Assembly: GCA_023386555.1 (NCBI GenBank)
Contig: JAEWJK010000006.1
Span: forward strand, 1 to 64,000
Direction: 5' to 3'
Length of the DNA stretch: 64,000 bases
From: Bacteroidota bacterium
GTDB lineage: Bacteria; Bacteroidota; Bacteroidia; Chitinophagales; Chitinophagaceae
The position numbers and the translations under genes are program-made. Below the pieces are notes generated by a model, which was not told where the DNA came from, searched no databases, and saw only the letters and a list, made by a program, of their open reading frames with translations. This document shows, in pieces, positions 1 through 6,718 of the stretch (the stretch's first letter is position 1; each line of letters starts with the position of its first letter).

Positions 1-139
1 CATTTTTTAGCTACAGTATCTCCTCTGCAACACTATACCGCAAAAACAGTTCTTTAGAATATCCGCATCAAAAAATTAGTTGAAAGCTTTTTGATTTTTA
101 GAAAGGGAAGTTGTGCAACTGCCACCGCTGTTGTACGCA
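1..139 (-). repeat. attC-like site E1 (truncated by window edge)
   Basis: This is the opening (R'' side) of a cassette recombination-like site following the lipoprotein gene that ends at 146. Read on the minus strand, TGCGTACAAC (130-139) begins 6 nt after the stop codon. It is the exact reverse complement of GTTGTACGCA, which starts this same cassette at 611-620. The arm continues as AGCGGTGGCAG, very like the AGCGGTTTGGC arm of the site at 4616-4752. The partner arm lies beyond the left edge, so the palindrome cannot be completed. The core complementarity is seen directly; the attC role is inferred. Confidence 0.6.
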
Positions 140-145
140 TCGGGT

Positions 146-592
146 CTAATCATATACTACTTGCACACCTGTCCGGTGTTCTCGGTTGCGCTGTTCTTCC
201 AGTTTTCTTACATCGGATATTCTTATAAGGTTCATCCTGTTGGCAGGCTTCTGATTTATCAAGGAGTCTAGCTCATGATTATCATAGTCTTTTATTGTAA
301 TCTGCTTTCCCGCATCCTTGCTCTGAGTGAAATAACCACCACCATAATTAATTACTTCAACCACTTTGTCTGATTTAAATAACAAAAAACCATCTACGCC
401 GCTGTTAAAGCCACTGTATTCAACCTTTACAGATGGATGTTTTGCGTTCTCGTCATTTATGTCGCCGTAATAAAACCGTACCTCACCGTCTTTATCCACT
501 CTGCTCACAGTCACACCATTGTATATATAACGGCTCTCACTGTTTGTACAAGACAGTAGAATGAAGAGAAAGATGTAAATTATATACTTCAT
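146..592 (-). CDS. cassette-borne hypothetical lipoprotein
   Basis: A 148-residue protein with a lipoprotein-type start: a short hydrophobic N-terminus (MKYIIYIFLFILLSC) with Cys15 in a plausible lipobox, then a polar exported domain. I chose the ATG at 592 because the longer open frame back to 781 reads through the palindromic element and would put about 63 unrelated residues before the signal peptide. The start lies 28 nt inside the cassette junction at 618-620, and the stop is 6 nt before the next core sequence, so the gene fills its cassette. No family was recognised. It is probably tethered to a membrane facing the periplasm, which is an inference from the lipobox only. Confidence 0.7.
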   Translation of the reverse strand: MKYIIYIFLFILLSCTNSESRYIYNGVTVSRVDKDGEVRFYYGDINDENAKHPSVKVEYSGFNSGVDGFLLFKSDKVVEVINYGGGYFTQSKDAGKQITIKDYDNHELDSLINQKPANRMNLIRISDVRKLEEQRNREHRTGVQVVYD

Positions 593-610
593 GAGGTAAG
601 TGCCATAGAT

Positions 611-817
611 TGCGTACAACGTTGGACGTATTTGTGCAGGTGTGGTATTCATGGAACCATTCAGCCCGAACAAATGCCTGCTAAAGATACTGCTGTTGAT
701 GATTAACATACAAAAGCTAAATTGGTAACATTCAGCCGAAACCGAAGCCGAATAAGGAACTGCAGCCGAAGTTGTCAACATTCAGCCACACTTGCACAAA
801 TACGCATGTTGCCTGCA
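611..817 (-). repeat. attC-like site E2
   Basis: A 207-bp imperfect palindrome between two same-strand genes. On the minus strand one arm contains GCGTATTTGTGCAAGTGTGG and the other is the complement of ACGTATTTGTGCAGGTGTGG. The opening core TGCAGGCAAC (808-817) is the exact complement of GTTGCCTGCA, which starts the cassette it belongs to at 1552-1561. The closing core GTTGTACGCA (611-620) belongs to the next cassette. The centre shares the 12-mer ttcagcccgaac (660-671) with site E6 (5835-5846). Cassette-type recombination explains this pattern; a fold calculation was not run. Confidence 0.75.
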
Positions 818-841
818 GTGCTGCCTCTCATGATGTCTGAA

Positions 842-1501
842 CTAATAATTATAGTTTATAGCTACAGTGTCCCAATTATTAGCATTGACTAATTGTGTTT
901 CTTTGACGTTTCGATTTTTAAAAAAGTCTATATAGTTTTTATCAGAAGGGTTTCCCTTGATAACCATATAAACTGTTGTATCTCTATTAATCCTGTTCAG
1001 TTCCATCATGTCGTACCAACCGCTTATACTTATATTAGCTGTATCAAAGGGTGGTATATTAATTAGGTTCACTTTTACTATTGCGCTTCTGAAGCACTCA
1101 AAATCTACCGTATGATTTCCAAGTTTATACGGATGTTTGTATCTATCCACGTTAGATGCGGGGACATAAAGCCTATTATTCACTCGGTAATCAGGGTTTA
1201 CAAAAACGGCAAAAGAACTCTGTCCACCATCTGCTTCATAGGCTATTGAATAACGTCCATTTGTATCAGTCGTGACAGGCAATACATAGCGAAAGTTATT
1301 ATATTCCTCCTCACTCCAAATCCCACTAAAATAGTAAGCTTTATATGGAACAAGTTGAACGTTCATATTCGGGATTGGTTGCCCTGTCACTTTATCTGTC
1401 ACTTTTCCTTCAAATTGAACAGGACCGGTCAAACTAACAATTTTTTTACAAGAGAGATTTAAGAAAATCAAAAGTACCAAGGAAAGAGTTTTGTATTTCA
1501 T
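842..1501 (-). CDS. cassette-borne lipoprotein with carboxypeptidase-regulatory-like domain
   Basis: A 219-residue predicted lipoprotein. The N-terminus MKYKTLSLVLLIFLNLSCKK has a hydrophobic stretch and lipobox Cys18. Residues about 30-100 look like a carboxypeptidase-regulatory (CarboxypepD_reg/transthyretin-like) beta sandwich: the FEGKVTDKVTGQPIPNMNVQL segment followed by TDTNGRYSIAYEADGG is the usual beginning and turn of that fold. The rest was not recognised. The ATG at 1501 is preferred over the open frame back to 1645, which runs through the palindromic element. The stop is 24 nt before the core of site E2. Such domains usually act as structural or binding modules in exported Bacteroidota proteins; no enzymatic role is visible. 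Confidence 0.75.
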   Translation of the reverse strand: MKYKTLSLVLLIFLNLSCKKIVSLTGPVQFEGKVTDKVTGQPIPNMNVQLVPYKAYYFSGIWSEEEYNNFRYVLPVTTDTNGRYSIAYEADGGQSSFAVFVNPDYRVNNRLYVPASNVDRYKHPYKLGNHTVDFECFRSAIVKVNLINIPPFDTANISISGWYDMMELNRINRDTTVYMVIKGNPSDKNYIDFFKNRNVKETQLVNANNWDTVAINYNY

Positions 1502-1551
1502 AGATTTTAATTTGCTCCCGAAGAAGCACTTTTTAAAATTTGTGCTCGCAT

Positions 1552-1689
1552 TGCAGGCAACGGTTTCGGGCTTTGCGTTCGGGCGGGTTTCGGAGCACAA
1601 AACTGTCAACCTGCACTGAACTTGAATAGAAGCACAAAGCTCCAAGTTTGCACGTCACCCCGCCTGATGCAAAACCCGTGTTATGCCTC
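1552..1689 (-). repeat. attC-like site E3
   Basis: A 138-bp imperfect palindrome. The minus-strand arm CGGGTTTTGCATCAGGCGGG faces the complement of CGGGCTTTGCGTTCGGGCGGG. The opening core GAGGCATAAC (1680-1689) is the exact complement of GTTATGCCTC at 2449-2458, the start of the cassette carrying the 1700-2428 gene. The closing core GTTGCCTGCA (1552-1561) belongs to the next cassette. The 12-mer cacaaaactgtc (1596-1607) recurs in E5 (4696-4707), so the sites are related beyond their cores. Confidence 0.75.
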
Positions 1690-1699
1690 GTTATTCTTT

Positions 1700-2428
1700 T
1701 CATCGTCTCTTGTATTGTCGTCTTAAATCATTGTCACTTGCAATGTTGCCAAGTCCAAGTGTCAAGGTGAAATAGTAGTTGTAATTTACGTTTGGTGAAT
1801 TTGTTAATGTCGTTTGGTTGTTGTCAATGTTCCACCTAACTTTTTCAAGTGGCACTAAATATCCAAATCTAAAATTCACTAAGTAAAACCATTGATGTGA
1901 TATTCCAATTCCCAAGTCAAGATGCGCTCTTGAATTTGTAACTTCTTTGTAATTAAGATTGGTCTGCAAATAGTTTCCTAATGTTGTCGGGTTAGGTACT
2001 TTTTCTCTGTATAGGTAATTAAGTCCTGAACCTTTAAAACCAACGTATGGATAAACGGAAAACCATTGGCTCTTTGTCAAAGAGTAACCCACATTGAAAG
2101 AAGTCGAACGATATTCAACCTCGGTTAAATATGTATCATTGTCGTCTTTTTTTGTTGTCTTGTTGAATGAAAATGTTGTAATAAATCTGTTTGTGTAAAG
2201 TTGAAAACCGATACCAATATTTGCTGTCGAATAGTTTGCAGGAGGAAAGCCGTTTGCAGTCAATTGTTGATTAATTTCTTTCGTGTCAATAACTGGAAAC
2301 TCAATTGGCATTATTAAGAAGCCACCAAAAACATTGTTTTTTGTTGTGTCAGTCTGTGAATAGGCATTTTCCAGATGTCCTAAAAGTCCAATAAGAATTA
2401 AAAGAAAAAATTTTATCGTTGATGTCAT
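1700..2428 (-). CDS. cassette-borne outer-membrane beta-barrel-like protein
   Basis: A 242-residue exported protein with a signal peptide (MTSTIKFFLLILIGLLG...AYSQ, cleavage near residue 25). The mature part has alternating aromatic/hydrophobic strands typical of small Bacteroidota outer-membrane barrels (GIGFQLYTNRFITTFSFNK, FNVGYSLTKSQWFSVYPYVG, YFTLTLGLGN). The start at 2428 is supported by the signal peptide; the extra upstream frame lies in the E4 palindrome. The gene begins 30 nt after the cassette core and stops 10 nt before the core of E3. The exact family was not recognised. A surface or envelope role is inferred from signal peptide and strand pattern. Confidence 0.7.
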   Translation of the reverse strand: MTSTIKFFLLILIGLLGHLENAYSQTDTTKNNVFGGFLIMPIEFPVIDTKEINQQLTANGFPPANYSTANIGIGFQLYTNRFITTFSFNKTTKKDDNDTYLTEVEYRSTSFNVGYSLTKSQWFSVYPYVGFKGSGLNYLYREKVPNPTTLGNYLQTNLNYKEVTNSRAHLDLGIGISHQWFYLVNFRFGYLVPLEKVRWNIDNNQTTLTNSPNVNYNYYFTLTLGLGNIASDNDLRRQYKRR

Positions 2429-2752
2429 TTGTTGTCGGTCTTTATAATGAGGCATAACGGTTAACGGCTTGCTGCTGTGCCGGTATATTATGTTCGTCCG
2501 CTTGGCAACAGAAGCCGATTGAAAAACCAAAGTACAAATATATTCTTCCGTTCAACTGCGTTCGGTCACGCCGGAACTGCTGCTGAAAAGCGAACTGACC
2601 CGTCCTGAAAAAAGTTGATTGTTTTGGTTAATTAATCCTGTTATTGGTTGACTAAGATAAAACATCCTGAATAAGGTTGTATAATTGTGTGTTGGCAAAA
2701 ACATTTGTGTAGCCTTTCATAGCTAAAGCAAATGTTTTTGTGCGTAGGCTTG

Positions 2753-3691
2753 TCAGGGTTCATTCATACTTGCCTCCTTTCTTTTTGCGGTCCAGTAATA
2801 GTTCTTCCATCTTTTTATTTGCGGTCCCCGCTGTCGGTGTACATCATCAGGTATCTGCCAGTTAAGAGAGCTGTGTCTTCTTCTGTAGTTGTAAATAGTT
2901 ACACACCTGCTAATGTGAGTAGAGGCAGCATCGACATCAGGATAAGTGTTGTGCAGCAACTCTGTTTTTAAAATACCATTCACTCTTTCTGCAATAGGAT
3001 TCTCTAATGGATCTCCGCTTTCAGTCATACTGATGTGTGCATTATGCTTTTTAAGTAACTCAACATAGTCGGTGCTGCAGTACTGAATGCCACGATCGCT
3101 GTGATGGATAACAATTGTTTCAGCTGGCTTTTGAGCCAGTGCTTTCTTTAAGGCTACCACAGCTGAGGACACCTTCATATCATCACTAACATGAAAGCCA
3201 ACAATCTTTCTTGAATAAGCATCTGTTATGAGGTACAGGTAAGCGAACCTGCTTTTCAGTGGAATGTAAGTTATATCGGCCACCCACATCTCATGTGCTT
3301 TCAATGGTGTAAAATCCTTTACCAGGTTGGGATAGCGATAATAATGATGTTTACTCATAGTGGTGTACACATTACGTTTCGTTCTTCTTACCAGCAACTT
3401 GTTTCGTTTCAGCAACTCAAAGAATTTATCTCTTCCTATGCAGATGTTGTGTTGTAAAAAGAATGGCTGCAGCATGATGAATAGTTTTCTTCCACCACAC
3501 CTCGGCTGATGTTTTCTTATCAGGTCAATCTGCTCTAAGATGAATTGCTCATTTGTTTTGCTTCGCATAACCAAATGCTGGTGCTTATAAAAAGCCTGTG
3601 GCGAATAGCCCAACAGTTTGCATAGCCCTGTTACAGAAACACGACTATACTTTTGCTTCAATTCTTTTACTGTTGGGCACCAGGCTTTTTT
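2753..3691 (-). CDS. IS3-family transposase OrfB, DDE integrase domain (made by -1 frameshift)
   Basis: Catalytic half of the transposase. It carries an HTH_21-like segment (QPRCGGRKLFIML) and an rve integrase core with DDE residues in VADITYI, HHSDRGIQY and NPIAERVNG, ending with the usual YNYRRRHSSL motif. The frame stays open up to 3766, but it lies -1 relative to orfA and overlaps it. A slippery A-AAA-AAG heptamer at 3685-3691 sits exactly where both frames read Lys-Lys. I therefore start this half at the slip site: the working enzyme is expected to be an OrfAB fusion from the ATG at 4029 to 2753. No stop or frame break is seen in the core, so the copy may be active. Confidence 0.9.
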   Translation of the reverse strand, partial: KKAWCPTVKELKQKYSRVSVTGLCKLLGYSPQAFYKHQHLVMRSKTNEQFILEQIDLIRKHQPRCGGRKLFIMLQPFFLQHNICIGRDKFFELLKRNKLLVRRTKRNVYTTMSKHHYYRYPNLVKDFTPLKAHEMWVADITYIPLKSRFAYLYLITDAYSRKIVGFHVSDDMKVSSAVVALKKALAQKPAETIVIHHSDRGIQYCSTDYVELLKKHNAHISMTESGDPLENPIAERVNGILKTELLHNTYPDVDAASTHISRCVTIYNYRRRHSSLNWQIPDDVHRQRGPQIKRWKNYYWTAKRKEASMNEP

Positions 3692-4029
3692 CTGATCGAA
3701 ATATCCAGCTGCTTTTCTGCAATATTGATCATCGTGTCTAAAGCCTCTGAGCGAAGCTTTTCCCACTTCAATTGGTTTTGTAAAGCTGCAATTTGTTGCT
3801 TCAATTCTTTAACTGTAGCATCATTACTGTCTGTTTTTTCAGGAGAAGAATTCATACTGCTTCTGGAGTATCGGTTCTGGTTTTCAGTAGGAGGCAAATT
3901 ATGAATTCCCTGGTGAATGGCAACCCATTTACAAATAGTCGTTCGGCTAATTCCATACTTACTGGCAAGGTCACGAAAACCTGTTCCTGTGGTTAAATAC
4001 TCCTGAATGATCTGGTCTTTTGAAATCAT
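3667..4029 (-). CDS. IS3-family OrfA, helix-turn-helix DNA-binding protein
   Basis: A 120-residue N-terminal DNA-binding half of the IS3 transposase. Residues about 5-45 form an HTH_Tnp_1-type helix-turn-helix (FRDLASKYGISRTTICKWV). Residues about 70-105 are a leucine-zipper coiled coil (VKELKQQIAALQNQLKWEK) of the kind that lets OrfA and OrfAB multimerise. The ATG at 4029 is preferred to an in-frame TTG at 4050, which falls within the terminal inverted repeat. The frame ends at 3667, shortly after the A-AAA-AAG slip site at 3685-3691. Confidence 0.88.
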   Translation of the reverse strand: MISKDQIIQEYLTTGTGFRDLASKYGISRTTICKWVAIHQGIHNLPPTENQNRYSRSSMNSSPEKTDSNDATVKELKQQIAALQNQLKWEKLRSEALDTMINIAEKQLDISIRKKPGAQQ

Positions 4030-4151
4030 TTTGGCTGATTTTTTAATCAACCTATTTCAGGACTAGACATAACAAATGCTCATGTTTACTATTGTCAGCC
4101 CCGATTTTGGCAATATAACTGTTGTACGCAGTCAACCATTTGGAAGTGGAA

Positions 4152-4610
4152 TTAAAACTCTCGTCGGGTTACATTTCCTTTGGTTCTACCAGCAGACACA
4201 CTCAAAAGGAAATTTGTCCCACTAAGTGATTTGCCGAACGTCACTTGATAGAAGTTTGGACGTCGTGCAAAACCAGTAGAATCTTCTCGATACTCTACAG
4301 ACGTCAGTATAGTCATAAACTGATATGTTAGAGGACCGGATTTTACCACTTCTAAGACGTTTACGTCAAAACAGCTTAGATGCCAATATTGTTTAATAAA
4401 TGTAGTTAATAGAGAGTCTTGAGCGAAAATAGTTACCCAAAATCTTCTGTTCGAAATGGTCGGGTCAAAACTTATTTTGGAGCACTGATAAGTCACACTA
4501 AAATTTGAGCTGTCCACAAGCACTCCTTGCGAATGCTGAGCTTTAGCTTGCTGTAAGGCCAAGAAAAAGACAAGTAAAAATAAATAATATTGGAAGTTTC
4601 TTTGTGTCAT
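4152..4610 (-). CDS. cassette-borne exported hypothetical protein
   Basis: A 152-residue protein with an N-terminal signal peptide (MTQRNFQYYLFLLVFFLALQ, cleavage near AKAQ). The mature part has no motif I recognise. The ATG at 4610 fits the signal peptide and lies 13 nt inside the cassette core (4616-4625); the open frame continues to 4661 only through the E5 palindrome. The stop is 21 nt from the core at 4121-4130, so this gene also fills its cassette. A periplasmic or surface location is inferred. Confidence 0.65.
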   Translation of the reverse strand: MTQRNFQYYLFLLVFFLALQQAKAQHSQGVLVDSSNFSVTYQCSKISFDPTISNRRFWVTIFAQDSLLTTFIKQYWHLSCFDVNVLEVVKSGPLTYQFMTILTSVEYREDSTGFARRPNFYQVTFGKSLSGTNFLLSVSAGRTKGNVTRREF

Positions 4611-4615
4611 GTCAT

Positions 4616-4752
4616 TGCGTACAACGTTTTGCGGCTTGGCGAAGGTGGCGTTTTTTACCACAAATGTTGATGCGGAGAACTAAACTTTGACTAACCACAA
4701 AACTGTCTGCGGAGCACTGAACCGCCACTTTTGCCAAACCGCTGTTACCTGC
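4616..4752 (-). repeat. attC-like site E5
   Basis: A 137-bp imperfect palindrome and the clearest of the set. The minus-strand arm GCGGTTTGGCAAAAGTGGCG pairs with the complement of GCGGCTTGGCGAAGGTGGCG, about 17 of 20 positions. The opening core GCAGGTAAC (4744-4752) is the exact complement of GTTACCTGC at 5789-5797, which starts the cassette carrying the 4851-5747 gene. The closing core GTTGTACGCA (4616-4625) belongs to the next cassette. It shares the cacaaaactgtc 12-mer with E3. Confidence 0.78.
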
Positions 4753-4850
4753 TACCCGATTGTCCGTCTGAAGTGGTGTCGTGTCAAGTTTGCAGTCGGC
4801 TTGTCCAAGACGATTTGTTAATTTTATATTGTCGGCTAAAAGTGTTGCTT

Positions 4851-5747
4851 TCATTTTGACCTTTTCTTAAATGCCAATAACACAATTAATCCAACTACAG
4901 CTAATGAAATTACTATCCAAATAGCTGTCTTTTGTTCAGTAGGTTTTTGTGTCGCACAGTCGCACTCTGGTTCTTTGTCATCATGTTTGCTTTCGTCCTT
5001 TTCTGTCGGGCTAATAAATTTTATCGGCTGTGTTTCAGGTGAAATATTTCCACTTGCATCCATAAGTGAAAATGTTGCTTCATACTCTTGTCCTTCTTCA
5101 AAGTCAAATTCACCTGAACACATTCCGTGTCCAAGTTGAAATGAACAAGAGTCAGGAAAGAGATAATAATCACTACTTGAATTAGTTTTTAAATTTTTGA
5201 CTTTAGCATAAACAACCACAGGTGAGTTGTCCGAAATGGAGGCACAAAAGTTTACGAATACCGCAGGTCCGCATCCGTAAAATATCATTCTTTTTGAATT
5301 GTAGCTCGGTGGATTGTTCCAAATTGGTTTTTGGTTATCAGCAATATCTGATACTGTCCAACTGATATTATCTCTTTCAAAGTCTGCTTTTTCATATTCG
5401 TCTAAGCTGTCAATGTTTAATTTGTAATGTTTGCCTGTAATTAAATTTGAGGAAGGTTTAAGTATGGCTTGGGTAAGGTCAAACTGTCCTACAAGTGTTT
5501 TCAGAACTGTTAGAGGAATGGTGTCGTCCCCTGATGTTAAGTAAATCGCATTACCATTGTTTAAGTGTCTAATAACTGATTGTGATGATGAATAACCTTC
5601 AATAATAAATATCGGGTTAGAGAAAATTGTCTGGGTGCGAGGAAACACACTAATGCCCGATGAAGAACACATTGCAAAGCTGTTGTCTGCAAGAGAAGTC
5701 AAAAACAGTCCAAGCAGAATTTGTAATATGAATTTATGTCTGTTCAT
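4851..5747 (-). CDS. cassette-borne exported protein with C-terminal membrane anchor
   Basis: A 298-residue protein with a signal peptide (MNRHKFILQILLGLFLTSLA...SFA, cleavage near residue 25), a Cys-containing extracytoplasmic domain, an acidic/Lys linker (about 245-270) and one transmembrane helix near the C-terminus (AIWIVISLAVVGLIVLLAF) followed by KKRSK. This is a type I topology: outside domain, helix, short cytoplasmic basic tail. The family was not recognised; the segment after the signal resembles an Ig-like or copper-resistance-like sandwich only in general strand pattern. It starts 42 nt after the cassette core. The stop codon overlaps an ATG (ATGA) opening an 80-residue frame running into E5, which I do not accept as a gene. 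Confidence 0.7.
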   Translation of the reverse strand: MNRHKFILQILLGLFLTSLADNSFAMCSSSGISVFPRTQTIFSNPIFIIEGYSSSQSVIRHLNNGNAIYLTSGDDTIPLTVLKTLVGQFDLTQAILKPSSNLITGKHYKLNIDSLDEYEKADFERDNISWTVSDIADNQKPIWNNPPSYNSKRMIFYGCGPAVFVNFCASISDNSPVVVYAKVKNLKTNSSSDYYLFPDSCSFQLGHGMCSGEFDFEEGQEYEATFSLMDASGNISPETQPIKFISPTEKDESKHDDKEPECDCATQKPTEQKTAIWIVISLAVVGLIVLLAFKKRSK

Positions 5748-5788
5748 TTCTTGTCGTCAGTTTAATGTTTGCACGGTCGTCACGGGTT

Positions 5789-5985
5789 GCAGGTAACGTT
5801 CAGGGCTTTCTGCTGTGCTGATATTCCGTGATTCTTCAGCCCGAACCGAAGCTGAGTAAAGTTAACGCAGTTGATGGTATATTCTGTTGCTCGGCTTTGT
5901 TCTAGCCCGGTTTGCAGCTGAGTAGCGATATGTCGATCAGTTTATATTCTTCAGCCAGCGTAGCAGAAAACTCCATGTTAGGCAC
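5789..5985 (-). repeat. attC-like site E6
   Basis: A 197-bp imperfect palindrome. The opening core GTGCCTAAC (5977-5985) contains GCCTAAC, an exact match to the classical integron RYYYAAC box. It is the exact complement of GTTAGGCAC (6549-6557) at the start of the DUF5063 cassette. The arms, GGAGTTTTCTGCTACGCTG against the complement of AGGGCTTTCTGCTGTGCTG, agree at about 14 of 19 positions. The closing core GTTACCTGC is at 5789-5797. The site shares the 12-mer ttcagcccgaac with E2. Confidence 0.78.
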
Positions 5986-5996
5986 AGTGCTTTCTG

Positions 5997-6542
5997 TCAC
6001 ATAGCAACCTTCCCGTCATACCATAAATAATGTAAAGCTCTTAGTGCATTAATGCAATGGTTACCCCAATGATGATAAAAACCAAACCTCAACTGCCAAA
6101 ATGCATCTTCGGTTGCTTCGTCTGTCCCGATTGCCTCAATCTTTGTCAACTCAATTTTTAAGTGTCGATAAATGTCAGTGAAATCGTCAACAAGCCATCC
6201 TTGTGTTGGTTCCTCTTCTTTTTCATAATTAGGATCAAATACTTCCCAATAGAATGCATCTTTTTCGAGTTGAGAAATATGTCCAGCGTCTTTGTTGTCA
6301 AAAAACTTGTCATTGTCAAAATCGCTGTCAGGCCCAGAATATTTTAGGTCAACTTGTTCAAGGTTATGTCCAGTTAAATAAAGTTCAGCTAAAGCTCCAT
6401 GAGATTTTCTATAAAACTCTTCCTTCTTAATGTCCGCAGTTTCTAAGAGAGTTACAAACTGTCTTGCTGCGCTTAAAAAGGCAGCAGTTGTGGGTTTGTC
6501 GAGATATTCTTTTACGTCCGCCGAAAGTTTGATGTCGTTCAT
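5997..6542 (-). CDS. cassette-borne DUF5063 family protein
   Basis: A 181-residue soluble, acidic protein with no signal peptide, so likely cytoplasmic and the exception among the cassette products. Features that suggest DUF5063 are the all-helical start (FLSAARQFVTLLET), the YWEVFDPNYEKEEEPTQGWLVDDFTDIYRHLK segment and the C-terminal FGFYHHWGNHCINALRALH stretch. Members of that family occur near immunity-like genes in Bacteroidota, but a function is not established. The start is 7 nt after the GTTAGGCAC core and the stop is 11 nt before the core of E6, making this the first and most compact cassette of the array. Confidence 0.75.
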   Translation of the reverse strand: MNDIKLSADVKEYLDKPTTAAFLSAARQFVTLLETADIKKEEFYRKSHGALAELYLTGHNLEQVDLKYSGPDSDFDNDKFFDNKDAGHISQLEKDAFYWEVFDPNYEKEEEPTQGWLVDDFTDIYRHLKIELTKIEAIGTDEATEDAFWQLRFGFYHHWGNHCINALRALHYLWYDGKVAM

Positions 6543-6548
6543 AGCATT

Positions 6549-6586
6549 GTGCCTAACACGCTAATTTACGCTATTAAGCGTTACTT
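6549..6586 (-). repeat. short attC/attI-like boundary site E7
   Basis: The outermost boundary of the array. On the minus strand, AGTAAC, then a short hairpin (ACGCTTAAT facing ATTAGCGT, one bulged base), then GTTAGGCAC. The GTTAGGC box matches the integron GTTRRRY consensus, and the cassette gene follows directly. At 38 bp it is far shorter than E2-E6. It could be a compact attC or the array-proximal half of an attI-like site. No integrase gene lies within the following kilobases. Confidence 0.5.
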
Positions 6587-6718
6587 ATTAGTATTGTAAT
6601 CCAACTAATTAGTATTATTAAAATCATATTACCGTTGCAGTAATACAAATTCTCAAAACTATTAAAAAGAATAGCTCATAGGCTTTCAAGCTTAAAATAG
6701 CTGTTGCTTCTTTAATCA

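Larger units (their letters stand above)
2596..4069 (-). mobile_element. IS3-family insertion sequence, apparently intact
   Basis: An about 1.47-kb element with overlapping orfA and orfB on the minus strand. The ends are imperfect 23-bp inverted repeats: 2596-2618 (TGACCCGTCCTGAAA...) and the complement of 4047-4069 (TGTCTAGTCCTGAAA...), about 18 of 23 identical with a shared GTCCTGAAA core. The bases aac occur at 2593-2595 and again at 4071-4073, one base beyond the right end as drawn; this may be a 3-bp target duplication but is too short to be certain. The two frames, frameshift site and DDE triad all look functional. Confidence 0.88.
2449..4130 (-). repeat. attC-like site E4, split by an IS3-family element
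   Basis: The two ends of a cassette site lie on either side of the insertion sequence at 2596-4069. The opening core TGCGTACAAC (4121-4130) is the exact complement of GTTGTACGCA (4616-4625), which starts the cassette carrying the 4152-4610 gene. The closing core GTTATGCCTC is at 2449-2458. The DNA without the IS would be about 208 bp, matching E2 and E6. However, the arms pair less well than in the other sites. The 2460-2595 piece also has its own inner pairing (GCTTGCTGCTGTGCCGG against the complement of CCGGAACTGCTGCTG), so a rearrangement at the IS is possible. Confidence 0.55.

Noticed and set aside
593..781. Upstream extension of the 146-592 lipoprotein to 781
   Set aside because: The extra residues come from the E2 palindrome and would bury the lipoprotein signal. 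The same reasoning rejects the extensions at 1502-1645, 2429-2530 and 4611-4661.
2732..2971. Plus-strand frame inside the IS
   Set aside because: It is antisense to the transposase and has no family resemblance.
130..6586. CRISPR array as explanation for the spaced repeats
   Set aside because: The repeats are long, differ in sequence and are separated by whole genes, with no short uniform repeat-spacer pattern.
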